Origin: Carallia brachiata
Taxonomy: Eukaryota; Streptophyta; Magnoliopsida; Malpighiales; Rhizophoraceae
Reading direction: 5' to 3'
DNA: 64,000 nt
NCBI GenBank assembly: GCA_021464245.1
Contig: JADCRB010000036.1
Location: 5,876,372 to 5,940,371, forward strand
Shown here piece after piece: positions 46,009 through 59,087 of the stretch (position 1 is the stretch's first letter; every line of letters begins with the position of its first letter). Position numbers and translations under genes: made by a program. The notes under the pieces are model-generated. The model had not been told where the DNA came from. It saw only the letters and a list, made by a program, of their open reading frames with translations, and did no database searches.

Positions 46009-47785
46009 TAGAGAGAGAAAGCTAATAGAAAGTAGAGTTCGAACTATAATCTCTCACTTAGATAAATACTTAATAATTAACTAAACTACACCAGCAATTT
46101 TTCATAATCTATATTTTTGGTGAAGTCCACATTCTCAACCTTCTTGGACGATCAGTGCATTTCCTATCTTCAGAAATTCTAGCTGGTTTAACTTTAAGGG
46201 AGGACGGACATACAATGATACGAGCATAGTGACATTTAGAATTATTAAATATTATTAAATAAATTGTGTATTTTTATATGTTTTTTTAAAATTAAGTTAT
46301 ACGGTAGAATTTTTTTTCATTTTTCTGTAAACAGTTAGCAGCTTGGCGAGATTGAACAAAACATTTGGTATACATGTGGGAAATTTGAGAAAAAGAGAGA
46401 AGAGAAAAATTGAGAGAGAATGGGAATCATCTGATTTTTTATTGATTTCTTCAGTCTGAATTAGATATAAACACGTGGTAGATTTTTTTGGGAACAAGAC
46501 TACATAATAGTAATTAAATAGTAATATAATTTTATATATAATATTTGATAATTTATTTATTTTTTTTCAAATTTAAACACATATTATATTATTTTATTAT
46601 TATTTTAAATATATTTTTATCAAGTTAAAAAACTTTTTTATTACTGTATATACGAAACTAACAACTTCAATAGCCGTCACTTTAGCAGTTGCATCGCGTC
46701 AAAAAAATTAAAACAGAAGTAGCAAGCGAACCACGGTGGGTCCCTTAACAGCGGGGGGCCTCAGGCCGCTCCTACAATATGAAATTAAAATTTTAAATTA
46801 AATAAATATTATTTTAGAATTCAAAAAATAATTAAAAAATGATTTTTTTGACAAAAAATATTAGAATAATCAAACCGGCACATAAATTAAGTGTTGCTCG
46901 GTCTGTATATCCTTTATCAAAAGAGTGTAATTACGTGTTCCGGAACTTTTGTTCCGAGATTTTGTGCCGAACGAAACCGCAACTGTTATTTTTGAAATTT
47001 AAAAATAACAACTGATTCAAAAATATCAGTTTTAGTTTCAAAAATACCAGTTTCAGTTTCATTCGATACATAATTCGACACAAAATTCACCGGTCCACCA
47101 ACATTTATTCTTATAAAAAATAATTGTCCCTCGTTGGCTTGGGATATAGCCAACGGGAGGCAGCGACTCAGGCTGACGACCTTTTCCAGCGACACTAATG
47201 GCTCGGTAAAGAAAATTACTAACGAAAAAGAATGGGACAGGTTAATTTGGCTTGCCGTTCTCTGAACAGAAAATTGAACAAACAGAAAGAAGGAATAATC
47301 AATAATCTCTCGCTCCTGCTCTGGCTTTATCAACAGCCTTATTCCAGATTTCCCCCAGGTCGTAATTGTTCCACTCTTCTTCTGTCACTCTCATCTCTGC
47401 CTTTTATCCACATTGATACCCCCGATCTCTTTTCCCACTCCTTAGGGCGGCGGTTGGAGAGGTAAAAGCTGAATTTTAAGTTGTTTTCCGAATCGTGTTC
47501 CGAAGCAAGGTAGTTCCTTTTTCTAGGGGAGCTCGGCAGGGAAGAGCCTGAAAGGCTGAAGAAGAAGAAAATAAGAAGAATAGTACGATCCTGGACTAGA
47601 CCCACTTCGCATCATCTAAAAGGGAGTTCGTGCTACTATAAAGCCTCTAAGCTCCTCCCTCGGGACACTGTTGCATTGCCCATACCCCGACTTCCATGGG
47701 TCCTTGGTTAACAAGCCTTAAAATAACAATAGCCATGCGTAAACACGTGGGCCCTTAACTTTTTTTTTTTCTTTAAGTGGGAGGG
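44618..47785. other. AT-rich intergenic
   Basis: Contains an (AT)n microsatellite, a small foldback element (about 46,920-47,090) and a less AT-rich segment at 47,120-47,640. The latter has a pyrimidine-rich stretch ending GGAGAG|GTAAAAG (47,456-47,467) that resembles an orphan 5' leader exon. No protein is recognised. Confidence 0.5.
45959..46005. repeat. (AT)n microsatellite
   Basis: About 23 uninterrupted AT units, followed by a GA-rich tail. Confidence 0.95.
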
Positions 47786-48110
47786 TCATAGACCCAAATT
47801 AAGTAGCAACTTCTCGAATACTAGAGTCTCACACAAAAAAAATAAAAAAAAAAATATTTGAGTGAAAGAGGCCCTAACAATGTCATCTAATAAAATTTGA
47901 CTGAGGATCGCAAGCACTTGGCTCAAGAAGTGTAATCCCAACTGATGAGAAATGACAGTGTTGGCTAACCAATCTGCAGCTCTTACTCTGTATGCATGCT
48001 TCAATTGAACAACCCAAGAACGCCCTAGCAATTCCAGACACTCCCTAATGATATTATTTAGCGGGGCCAGCAATGGGGTTGTAGGGATAAAATCCAAAGT
48101 AACTTTAGAA
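47786..48110 (-). pseudogene. LINE-type RNase H domain fragment
   Basis: The minus-strand frame reads NNIIRECLELLGRSWVVQLK followed by HAYRVRAADWLAN, then a long tail (LGLHFLSQVL…LLDDIVRASF). This matches the end of plant RNase H-like domains (RVT_3 type) in LINE retrotransposons, where HxYREANxAADWLAN is conserved. The upstream catalytic part is missing. A small relic. Confidence 0.6.
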
Positions 48111-48119
48111 CCTCAAGAA

Positions 48120-50780
48120 TAAGACAGTGAAATCCCCAGATCAGAACCATAGCCCACACCATGAATAAAACCCCCAAACCAGGGCTATAACTTTTCTGGT
48201 TTCTACTTCCCTGGCCTGCCAGCCCTTTTAGGCCCAAAGCTCCATTTTCCTTTTAGGAATCTTTTGGAAAGTTCTAAACTTTATGAAAATTTTTGTAATT
48301 AAGTTTTAAACTTTTTTAAGTTTGCAAACGATTCTTAAATTTTTAATTTTCATTTCATATGAATCTATTTTTGGATAGAAATTGAGCAGATTGTTACATA
48401 ACATATGTAATTTGACTTAAAAGAGACAATATCAAGAATAGTCAAACACGTATTTTAAATACACAAATAAATCTACGTACATGTTTGGCTATTTTTACAT
48501 AATTTCTTCTGAAAATGCCAAAATATTAAATTTTTTCTACATAAATTTGGAAAAAATTTAGGTTTTTTGTGTATGAAAAAAAAGAAAAATTTAATGAAAT
48601 ATGCACGTAGACATGTTTTAGAGTGTGTATGAGTATTTTTCATACTGTTTTCATTAAGTCGAGTTACATACTTAATAATCTAACTAATTCCTTTTTAAAA
48701 AAAGGCTGATAAGAATGGAAATTAGATTTAGAACTGTTGTGAGCTTATAGCTCAAACAGCAGTAACATTATATCAGCAAAAGAAAAGTTAAAAGTTTGAA
48801 CTTTTAATCTCTCTAACGATTCCTCTCCCCAAATTAGTTGGTCTAAGTTTAGGTTTAGGAAATATCAAAAAAAAAAAAAAGATTTAGAACTAGTTTAGAA
48901 ATTCAAACCAATGAGCACTCAATTGCAAATATTTAAAAAATTTGAGACTTCTAGATAACTTGTCTCGAAAATTGGGATAACCCTCCAAATGCCCTTTGAA
49001 ACTTGAAATGAATCAATACGTAAGGCCCTGTTTGGTTTAGTTGATTGTTGCTGTTGTTTTTATTACTGATTGTTAATTGCTGTTACTGATGAATAAAATA
49101 AAAATATATTGTTTAGTTAAAGTAACACTAGTTGTTGATGTGTTGTTTCTGTTACTGATTGTTAATTGCTATTACTGATGAATAAAATAAAAATGTATTG
49201 TTTAGTTAAAGTAACACTAGTTGTTGATGTGTAGTCGGTAAAATAAATATTTTAAATATTCTATTTTTGTTTTATTATAATATATAATCTTTTTTTATCT
49301 CTAATTAATTTAAATTAGTTTCATGAGAATGTATTTAGATATTTATAAATAAAAATTCATCTAATAAAAATATTCTTTTATATTTATTACAATAGATAAT
49401 ATTTTTCTCTAATTAAATTTATTAAATAAGACATCTTATTTATATTTTATAATTATAGATTTTAATTTTTTTGCAATTTACTTTTGTCTCTAATGAAATA
49501 ATGTTGTTAGACGCGAAAGAGGAGAGTGATTGAGAGCACGGCAGAGAATGAGAATAAAAGAGACAAGCGAACAACAACGGTAAAGAAGAGAGAGTAAAAA
49601 AGAAATTAAAGTAATATTATTAGGGGAAATTTAGTCATAAAAATACCGTCAATTACTAGTTGTTCTAAAAAGTAACTTAAGTTTTTTTTTTTTTAATCAG
49701 CTGTTTTTTAGGACAAAAAGTAACTTCAAGAGTAAGCTAAAAATTTTTACCAAATACTTATAGACCTTACTTTTTCAAAATAAATTATAACTATAAGTGT
49801 GAAATTCAGAGCTGAAGATAATTTACTTTTTGTGGATTGTTTTGGACTATTGAATTTTAGCCTATTACCTATGTTAGTGATGTGAAATTAGAATTTCTTT
49901 GTCTAGCAAGGGACATTCTACTTATTAAAGATTTAAACTTTTATTTTAAAATTTTCAAAATTTAATTCTAAAAAGAGAAAAGTCTAGAATTTATGAAATT
50001 AGAAAGAGTTACTATTTATTGCCTATGGGCCTCCAAATAAAGAAAAAAATTCATGATGCGTTAATATGTTTACTTATTTAGCTGGGAAAACTCAGAGGGG
50101 AGCTAGTATGATTAACTAGCCAACATTTTCAAGGCAGATTTTGAGCATATGACATGAAGAACAAAAAAATGACAGATTTAGTAAGATTTTTTTGTTTAAT
50201 TTATCCAACAATTTTTTTTAAATACTCTAAATTTAGACTAACTGATTAAAAAAATAATTAAAAAAATAAGATCCTTAATTTTTTTTATTAACATATATTA
50301 CTACTACCGTTTAAACTATAAACTTACAATAATTTATCCAACTAGTTAAAACTTAAGTCCTGGTGGAGAGACTCGCTAGCTGGGGAGAGCATTTGAGGGT
50401 AGAAAGGAGACCCTATCTGTTATTTGGACCGAGGGATTTGGGAATGGACAGGAATGAAAATTTTCCAAATTTTTCATGGGAACTACCAAAAATTTGCACC
50501 TGGTCAACCTCTCTCTCTTTGTTTTTTGGTTTTGTTTTAGATTGTTATAATTACTTTAATGCCCTTATTCATAAAATTGGTATATAACACAGATAATTTT
50601 ACTTCCTCCCACTTCTTCTTCATTTTTTCTTCTTTTTCAATTAAAAAAATTTATAAATTTTCTTTTCATAATTACCTTTTTTCAATAAAAAAATTTTCCC
50701 ACTTCTAATTTTCTTCACTTTTATTTTTCCCCTCCCACTTTTTTTTTTTTTTTCTTTTCTGACATAGCGGAGCACTGGGA
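48120..50780. other. AT-rich intergenic with MITE-like sequence
   Basis: Nothing coding. An 89-bp tandem duplication at about 49,052-49,232 lies in a MITE-like element beginning near GGCCCTGTTTGG (49,023). 48,270-48,360 carries a TIR-like 'AAGTTTTAAACTTTT' element end. Confidence 0.5.
49052..49232. repeat. Tandem duplication, 89-bp unit, within a MITE-like element
   Basis: TTACTGATTGTTAATTGC at 49,063 recurs at 49,152, and the whole unit through TAACACTAGTTGTTGATGTG is repeated. A related inverted sequence lies at about 62,560-62,680. Confidence 0.75.
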
Positions 50781-51440
50781 GCAGTGGCCTTATCCACAAA
50801 ATAAGGGTGTCGGAGGGGCCAAGAAAACGACTTTTTTTTTTAATTAAAAAAAAAAGGACTACCCTGCAAAGCGCAGAGTCAGGCCAACAAAAAGAGTTGA
50901 CTCCCCTCTGCTTCTGCTACTGCTTCGCTGCTCGGTATACACCCTTATTCGCCCATCTCGTCCCGTTGTTTTCACTTGAGAAGACTGAGAGTGGCCAGAT
51001 CAGACAGGACCGGACCGGTGGTAAGGAAAATGCTATTTTCGCAAACTACATCTACGTGATATCTCTATCGTCTCTTTGTTATTGTTGTTGTTTCGAGATC
51101 AGTGCTATTTTTATTTCACTCTTGCTTAATTGTTTGGTTACTGATTTTCGACCGGCGTAGGGCAGTTCCAGTTCGAACCGAGGAACTAATATAGTCAACT
51201 GAAACCAAAATATAGATGGGAAATTTGAAGAAAAAAAAGAAAAAATTTTGTTTTGTGATTTTTCTGGAGTATAAGAAAATGATCTGATAGCCTTTGACCT
51301 TTAAAAATTACATTATTTGAACAGGTTGTCATATTTTGCTGTTTGACGTAGTGTTCTTTTCGCTTTGGTTTCATATTTCTTTTCAACGAACTCCAGAGAT
51401 GTAAATATATAATCTATTCTGACCAAGGGGAGGACAGGAG
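50781..51440 (+). promoter_or_regulatory. Leader region of gene C
   Basis: 50,880-51,020 is GC-richer and pyrimidine-rich and ends CGGTG|GTAAGG, a good donor for a 5' UTR intron; an acceptor such as GAACAG near 51,324 would fit. Inferred only from sequence character and position. Confidence 0.35.
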
Positions 51441-53754
51441 ATGGCTGCTGAGATAATTTTGGAGGCTGTTTGGGCTCCTGTTGGCCGTCAAGTGGGTTAT
51501 CTGGTTCATTATAAAAGGAATGTGGAGACTCTGAAGCAGCATCTGGATTCTCTGGATCTGATTAGAAAATCTGCACAGGCATGGGTTGACACAGCCAAGC
51601 GGAGAGGGGAAAACATTCTGCCGGAGATGAGTAAATGGCTGGGAACGGCAGATAATATCACGGAGCAAGTGGAGAATTTCTTGGAGGAAATAGATCAAGT
51701 CAATTTCAAATTCCTGCCAGAATACATTAGATTGTCCAAGCGAGCCAGTGAAATGACACTTACCATAGGTGATCTCCTACAGAGGGGCCAATCGTACAAA
51801 TCTGCAGCTGATTCAGAGAGAGAATCAGCATCACCATGGATTGCCCTCGAGAATTCTAAGTTGGAAGTTGTCCTTGAGGCTTTAAAGGACGAAAGAGTCA
51901 ATACGGTTGGGATATATGGAATGGCAGGCGTTGGAAAGACGACTCTTGTGAGACAAGTTGCCAAACAAGCTGTAGAACAGCACTTGTTTGACGAGGCTGT
52001 TGTCGCTTCATTGTCGCCATCTCTCGGTATCCCACAAATTCAAAATGAAATTGCCAACGAGTTGCATCTCAGTTTTGAGTTGAGATCCCAAACGTGGAGA
52101 GCAGAGAAAGGCTGCGGGCAAGGCTGATGCAGAGCAAGCGCACACTGATTGTACTGGATGATGTTCCAGACACTCTTAATTTGCCCAAAATAGGAATTCC
52201 TGATGGAAGTGGCACAAAGCTCATAATCACAGCTCGACTTCAAGAAGCATGCCAACTTAGGAGAACACAAGAGAATTTCCACATCCAAACTCTATCTGAG
52301 CGTGATGCTTGGAATCTGTTCAACCACGTGGTTGGCGATTATGGTCACTTGCCTGATTTGAAGCCCATAGTCAGAGAAGTTGTATTTAGATGTGGAGGCT
52401 CACCACGTGCAATTGTGTCGATTGGAAGAGAACTGAAAAATAAAAAAAAGATATTTTGGGACGGAGAACTATTTCGGCTGAAGGATCCAGGCAAACACAT
52501 ACTTCTTCGTGATCTATTTGCTGCCATGAAATCAAGTTATGATCTTCTGAAAGAGGAGGAAGCCAAGTTCCTCTTGCTTTGTTGCTTGTTTCCTGAAAAT
52601 TGCGATATAGCTATCGAGGATTTATTTAGACATGGGATGGGGCTTGGATTGTTTCAAGAAGATAAAACATTGACGGAAAATAGATGCAAAGCAGAGGAAA
52701 TGGCCAACTCGATTAAGGATGCCAGTTTAATTGGAGGACAGTGATAAGAGAGGCTATGTCAAGATGAGCTATTTGGTTCGGCGCTTTGCTAGGTCAGTCG
52801 CATCTGGGGACAAATATGGTTTTGTGTTACATGCAGGAAGTGACACAGTGGAAGACCCTAAGTTTCTCCCAGATAAGAAGTGCAAGGGAATCTCAATAGC
52901 TTCAAATGTCGTCTCTGAGCTCCCTAACAGTATGAAGTATGAGAAGTTACAGATATTAGTCATACAGCAAAACAATCTTCAGCTGAAAAATACCAGATTC
53001 TTTCTTCTTTTATTTGGAAAGTCTTTTAGTTCTGGTTCTAATTGGCATGAAAAGTTTGCTATTGCCATCGTCGTTTATGTCATTGGTAAATTTGCGGACT
53101 CTGCATCTCAATCGTTGCAAACTGACTAGCATGTTGCCACTAAGGACATTCAAAAGGCTTGAAATTCTGAGCTTTTTTCATTCTTACATATCAGACCTGC
53201 CTGTAGACATTCAACATCTATCTTCATTGAGATTAGTTGACTTGACCAATTGTCAGTTCTTTTCATCTTTCCTACTTGATATTTTGTCAACCCTACCTGA
53301 TTTGAAAGAGTTGTACTTAGGCAATCTTGTTACACAAGGGAACATTAAGAAGACAGTGGAAAGAAGAAATCTAAAAAATCCTCAGGCAAAGTCCAGTGCG
53401 TGTAGAGTTCTACGAACAGGAGATACTTATACTTTGAGAAAGCTTTTCTCGTCACCTATTGTTTCATGTCTTGTACTCCAAGTTCTTGAAATTTGTAATA
53501 ATCATGAGATGGAGGAAATAGTTACTGAGAGGGACGAAGAAGAAGCAGTGGCAGACCACAGGATGTCAATGTCTTGGCCAGAGATCCTAGTGCTTCAAAA
53601 CCTGCCCAATCTAACAAGCTTTTTCCGAGTGAACTATAATGTCGAGTGGCCATCATTAAAAAATATTAGAGTTGAGAACTGCCCAAGAATGGGGATATTT
53701 GCTTTGGGAAACATGGTTAGGGAGGGTGACCCAGCGCACCTTTTTGCAGACAAG
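51441..53754 (+). CDS. Gene C exon 1: CC-NB-LRR resistance protein, frame breaks
   Basis: ATG at 51,441 (MAAEIILEAVWAPVGRQVGY). Coiled coil, then P-loop GMAGVGKTTL (about 51,918-51,947), kinase-2 LIVLDDVPD (about 52,150), RNBS-B LIITAR. GLPL is degenerate (CGGSPRAI, about 52,390) and the MHD site reads VKMSYLVRRFA (about 52,760). LRRs run from about 52,900. Frame breaks: near 52,090, near 52,735 and the A5 run at 52,986-52,990. The LRR part is short: after KELYLGN it passes quickly to LEICNNHEMEEIV, as if internal repeats were deleted. It ends LFADK at a GT donor (53,755). Same subfamily as gene B. Confidence 0.87.
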
Positions 53755-54599
53755 GTATCCTGAATTTGGGTAACATTCTTTTGGCCCTAGTTTATCAAAT
53801 GTGTATCTTTCTTTTATTCTCGGCAACGATTCGGAAATATTTCAATTTTTCATCCCATCAATAAGGGCAGTGCATGTGCATCTTAAGTTGCCTATGTCAC
53901 TTCTATGTGCATCATTTTCATAACAGATGTTGTTTACTGTTTTTTTCAGCTATATCAGGTTGTGGCTATATAGGCCACCCATACATGCATTGTTATTTAC
54001 ATTATTTTAGCATGTTGGTATATATTTTTCTTTGCCCAAGACACTCATAACATACTAGGGGTCATTACCAGAAACTCAATATTACATATCTGTATTTTAA
54101 TGTTGAAAGAATTGCTAGTATGGTCTGTTCAGAGAAATGCTTAGGCATCTGGCAGTGCGATAGAAACTTGATGGGATCCTTTCATGTACCTATACACCAT
54201 AAGAATTAATTTTGAAGACAATAGACCCCTTTCAGGAATTTTTGAATGATCAGATCCTTTTTTGAGTTTCGAACACCTTATGTGAGTTACTTATAAGGGT
54301 AGAAAACATTTGTAATCCAAACTTGCAGAGAATAAAATGTTGATTGCTTTTTCATGGAATAATTCAACAAATCGAGTTGGTCTGAATTTTGTTGTCAGCA
54401 ATTATAGCTTTGTCTGGATATTTGGTTAGCTGATGCGTTCAAGGTGTAATGCTGGTGGCATCATTAACTACCGTTATTTTTTTCCCCCAATCAAAATGGC
54501 CCAAATTTAGAGCTTTAGCATAATTTTGATAAAACTCTCCTGTTGTTGTTGTTGTTTTATGGTGTGTAAAATTATTAAGTGATAATGTGCCTTTGGCAG

Positions 54600-55565
54600 G
54601 TGGTACTCCCTTGCCTAGAAGAATTATATCTCATACATTTGGACAATTTGATTGCTATTTGGGGAGGCTCGCCTTCAGCAACGTCCTTCGCAAAATTGAA
54701 AGTGCTGGAGTTGGATGGGTGTGGGAAATTGTTGTTTGTTGTTCCATTCCATATGATGGAGATCTTACGTGAGATGGAAATCTTACTTAAGTTGGAAAAG
54801 GTTGTTGTTAGAAATTGTCTGTTGTTGAGAGAAGTATTCCAATTCACGGATGTTGAAGGGCAGCAGTCAGTTAATCTCCCCATGTTAAGAACAGTGACCT
54901 TAGCCAATCTACCTGAGTTGGTGGATATCTGGAAGGGTCCCACTCAAACCAATTTCTGCCAAAACTTGAGTAGCCTGACAGTGAGTAACTGCAGCAAATT
55001 AAAATTCCTCTTTTCATCTGCAATGGTTTCTAGTCTTTCACAGCTGGAAACTCTCTCAATAGACAGTTGTGAAGCACTGGAAGAGATCCTTGAGCGAGAA
55101 GGAGAAACTGTCCAACCATTACATTTCAAGAAGCTGAAAATATTGCAAGTTCTTAATTGCAACAGTTTGAAGTTTTCCCTATCAAAATGTCTTGTGGAAC
55201 TGCAAGAACTAAAAATATGTGGATGCGAGATGGTGGAAAGCATAGTAGTTGATGAAAGGGATGGAGGAACTGACGAGAAAATCATCTTTCCTCGTCTGAG
55301 TTGCATTATATTGAAAGGATTGCCCAACCTTGAAGTGTTCTACTCTGGATTTCACTCATTTGAATGGCCATCCTTGGAAACAGTAAGAATGAAGGATTGT
55401 AGAAACATGAGAGCTTTTTCGCTCATCCCCTACCAATTTACTCCAAAGTTGAAGGCAGTGGAAGTGAGCTTCATTCATAGGCTTTGGATGGGAGAAATCA
55501 ATGCAACCGTGGCGAAACTTTTTGAAATGGAGTGGGATGTGGCTTCTTTCTTTGGAAGCTCTTAA
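54600..55565 (+). CDS. Gene C terminal LRR exon
   Basis: Starts after TTGGCAG with VVLPCLEELYLIHLDNLIAIW and ends at a TAA (55,563-55,565). LRRs include LTVSNCSKLKFLFSSAMV, LSIDSCEALEEIL and VFYSGFHSFEWPSLETVRMKD. The tail ends MEWDVASFFGSS. 321 codons without a frame break. The 845-bp intron before it (53,755-54,599) holds nothing recognisable. Confidence 0.87.
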   Translation: MVLPCLEELYLIHLDNLIAIWGGSPSATSFAKLKVLELDGCGKLLFVVPFHMMEILREMEILLKLEKVVVRNCLLLREVFQFTDVEGQQSVNLPMLRTVTLANLPELVDIWKGPTQTNFCQNLSSLTVSNCSKLKFLFSSAMVSSLSQLETLSIDSCEALEEILEREGETVQPLHFKKLKILQVLNCNSLKFSLSKCLVELQELKICGCEMVESIVVDERDGGTDEKIIFPRLSCIILKGLPNLEVFYSGFHSFEWPSLETVRMKDCRNMRAFSLIPYQFTPKLKAVEVSFIHRLWMGEINATVAKLFEMEWDVASFFGSS

Positions 55566-58250
55566 TACACAAAGTATTTGCCGTGGAATATTTTTTGTGT
55601 GCGACTGATCGCAGCATGGTTCTGTTCTGTGCTAGTTGAAGTGACTTTTTATGACTGTATTTTCCATGTGAAGTGAATAACCGGAGATGCTGAATTGGCC
55701 TTTACCGGAGATGCGCCTCCCTTGGCTTTGGTAATCTTGCACTTTATTATTTATATTATGGTAAGTTGTCTTCTTGGTGGGGATTACCCCGGATATGCCT
55801 CTACCAATAGAGTAGTTTTAATTTCAAACGTTTGAATGTAATTTAAATAAGGTGGTTATGACAGTAAGATTGTTGAATTTGCACTGGTAAATATCAAATC
55901 CATGGTTCCCTTTTCAGTTGAACTCATTGTCATATCGCGACTTCTTTCGCTCATCACATAGCATGTCTCTTTTCTCTCTTAGGTTCTTTCTCTCTCCACT
56001 TCTATCTCCTTTTTGTTCCCTCTTCTGTTCTCTATTTTTTTTCTCTATGGCTTTAGCGGCCAGATTATTTTGCTTCGTACATAAATACGGACTATTTAGT
56101 GTTTCTTTCACGCGTGCAAGATACGACTATTTTGTGGGTGTTTTTTTTTTTCTTCTAGACCGCTCAGTATCAAGTTAATTGGGCTGACTAATTTAGACTG
56201 ACCCGAGTAGGACTCTAAAGGGCGGTAAAAGTTTCCCAGCAGATATTTAATACGGCTGTAGATCTCTGATTAAACGAAATCAGACTGTTACCATTTGAGT
56301 CAATGCATGTTAGTATTTTGTGGGTGTTATTACTTTTATAAATATTCTTAACTGTCGTTTGGTACATCGCTGTCACCACATAACAGATACAACTGCCGTC
56401 TTATTTCATTCCTATTTTGTCAACGGTGACTGGCCGTAAGTTTTCACTTTGATTTCACTGTGTGATTTATGGAAGCTCTACTGGTTCAGTTATTCACACG
56501 GTGTCGTCTCGCTGTAGAAAAGTAAAACGTCAGGAATTGTCTGAAGCTGGCATTCACCAGACATGATAATTTAAAATCACAAGCAGTAGCATATACTTTA
56601 AAAGAAAATGTATATGAGTCGATATTTGGTGTGTAAATTTTTGTTTCGAATAGAATCGTGACTGTTATTTTTGAAACGAAAACTGATATTTTTGCAACAC
56701 TTGTTATTTTTACGTTTCAAAAATATCAGTTGCGGTTTCAAAAATAACAGACGCAGTTTATCCCGAGACAAAATTCGGAACATTTTATCCTATCCATGTA
56801 AACTTGCTCATACTTTAAGCCATGGGCAAAGGGTAAGGTACACTCTACTCCCAATGATTTGGCACCGGTGAAGACATTGACGTACCATGACAATTATCTT
56901 TATCTCTTATAAATCATTAGACAGAAAATTCACAATTTTTCAAGTGACCATATGGTAGACATATCAGCGGTCCGGTCCACCTAAGTATTTCGGTGATTTT
57001 GAACCGGTGGAGCCGCGGAGTTATCCGCGTAAGTGTTGACCGCACTTACGTAAATGGTGTTATCTTTTTTCAGGGAGTTTGGCTGTGCGGTAGATTTGCC
57101 AGCCAGTCGAGTAGACTTTTTAAGTTTTACAGAGATTTGGGCAGGAAGCAGCATAATCTTACCGAATTTAGTTAATTGGTAATTTCTTTTTCGAAGGCCG
57201 GCCCTCCTGCTGTAGAGGGATTTTCATAATCTTTCAAGATCCGGACCCTTGGAGACGTCAAAACTCAATACGGGAGAGATGCTGGAGATATGAAGATTTG
57301 GTTCTGTGAAAAACTACGATTTCAAATCCTGACAGCGTTCAATAGTGTGCTATCTAGCACAATGCTTCTTAATAAAACTATTTTTCTGCTTGTTATAAAT
57401 TTAGTAGGTATATGCACAAAATTTTTGTTTCTATAGTGTAATTTTGCCCCATAGTTTTTTAACCAAATCATAATAAAAAAATTAAACTATAGAAATTGAC
57501 AAATTCATTTATTAATTTGTTTTTTAAAATTTCTGACATCAATTTACTATCATTATCATTATTATTATTATCAATTATTATTATTATTATTGTTATTATT
57601 ATTATGGACTATATGAATGTACCATACATATTTAACAGCCAAACGACATATAACCGCTTTGTGCCCCTTAAACATAAAATTGTAATGCTTTTAGTAAATT
57701 ATAAGCGTCACCCTTCTTTGTATTTTATCAACACAAAAACAAAAAAAGACACAACATAAAACAATAGTTCAAAAATAGTTTTTTTTTTAATATTATACAT
57801 TGGGTTTAAGGTTAAAAAAGAATATTATTATTTATTAATAAAATAATTATTTTATTAATTTTTTATCGTAAGTTTAACTAAGAAAGCGTCTCAACAACTA
57901 TTTATTAAGAAAAGTTACATAAATAGAGAAAATCATTAGAGGCCATTTAGAAGACATCTCAAAAATTAAAAAAAAAAAAATTTTCATTTAAATTAACTAT
58001 TAAAGTATATAATATATTTAAAATTTAATTTATTAAAACAAATTTTCCAATTGCCCTTTGACTAAGCCCTCTGCTTAACTACCAAAATACTTATTTATTT
58101 ATTTCATGATAATATTATTATTATTTGTAACGTTGCTCAATTATTGACGGGCTGCACGGTGTTAGTTTCAAAGTCAAATCAACGCCGGAGATGATATAAG
58201 CGTCTGAAACTAAATCCTAGCCGTTGATCCGCACCTATTTTTTGTTTTTT
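55566..58250. other. Intergenic between genes C and D
   Basis: Mostly AT-rich. Small foldback element at about 56,610-56,790, ATT-type microsatellite at about 57,545-57,605. No gene is recognised. Confidence 0.55.
56610..56790. mobile_element. Small foldback element
   Basis: CTGTTATTTTTGAAACG…AACTGATATTTTTG on the left is complementary to CAAAAATATCAGTT…GTTTCAAAAATAACAG on the right. A similar arrangement lies at about 46,920-47,090, so the two probably belong to one family. Confidence 0.6.
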
Positions 58251-59087
58251 TTTTTCGGTCAACCGCGTTCTTCAATTATTTTCGAATCTACTTTGCATCG
58301 TCAATCATCTGCCTGGTCTCAGTCTCACTACTAGTCCGTTCGAACCCGCTCTGCTGTTAGTCAAAGCATCGCCTATTTTTGTAAGTTCCGTTCCCTTCGT
58401 TTACTCTTTTTCTTTGTCCCTCCGAATACTAAAATCTCTGGGTTCTATCATCTATGGAAATTAATTTAAGATTTAGTCGAAGTTTCTCTAATTTCGAGGC
58501 ATTTTTGCATACGATTCCCCATCTAAATGGGGTTGTTGATGTCCTGTAATAGAAGGGTTTTATTTGTTCGCATTGGTTAGGGGATCGAGTCCCGAAAGTA
58601 GGCTTTTATGTGTGAGCCTGAGCACTGGGACCCCTTTTTATTTGTTCGTATAGGATGAGCTTTCCAGATGCTGTGCTTGTGCAATTTCGGACACCTTTGC
58701 TCGAATTCACTTACTGTATGCTGCATTTGTCCTGAAAGATTATTTTTGGTAGTGTTTTAGTGCTAAACTCTGGTGCCATCGTTTGTTGCGGGTTTGCTTC
58801 ACGTTAATGAAAAATTAAGGTATGAAATAAGAAAAATGCTTTCTCGTACTTAATTTTGATGAGAAAATTGTGAGTTGTTAGTTCCAGCTGATTGAACAAA
58901 ATGAACTAACAAGTGATTTCCCTTTTATCATATGTGTTTCCGACTGGCATTAAACGGCCACTGGTGGTTCCCATCTGTTTGTGGAACTGGAATGTTGGTG
59001 TTAGTAGCAGGATCTATCCTCAGCTTCCGCCGCATGAGTATGTGTAACTGATAGGCTAGCATTTTGCAGCTTGAAGGTGCGTATGAG
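58251..59087 (+). promoter_or_regulatory. Leader of gene D with a 5' UTR intron
   Basis: An exon-like segment (58,260-58,380) ends at GTAAGT (58,381). The acceptor TTTTGCAG ends at 59,069, followed by 18 leader bases and the ATG at 59,088. Confidence 0.6.

Noticed and set aside
59064..59087. ATG at 59,064 as the start of gene D
   Set aside because: It lies before the TTTTGCAG acceptor ending at 59,069, so it is intronic; ATG 59,088 is preferred.
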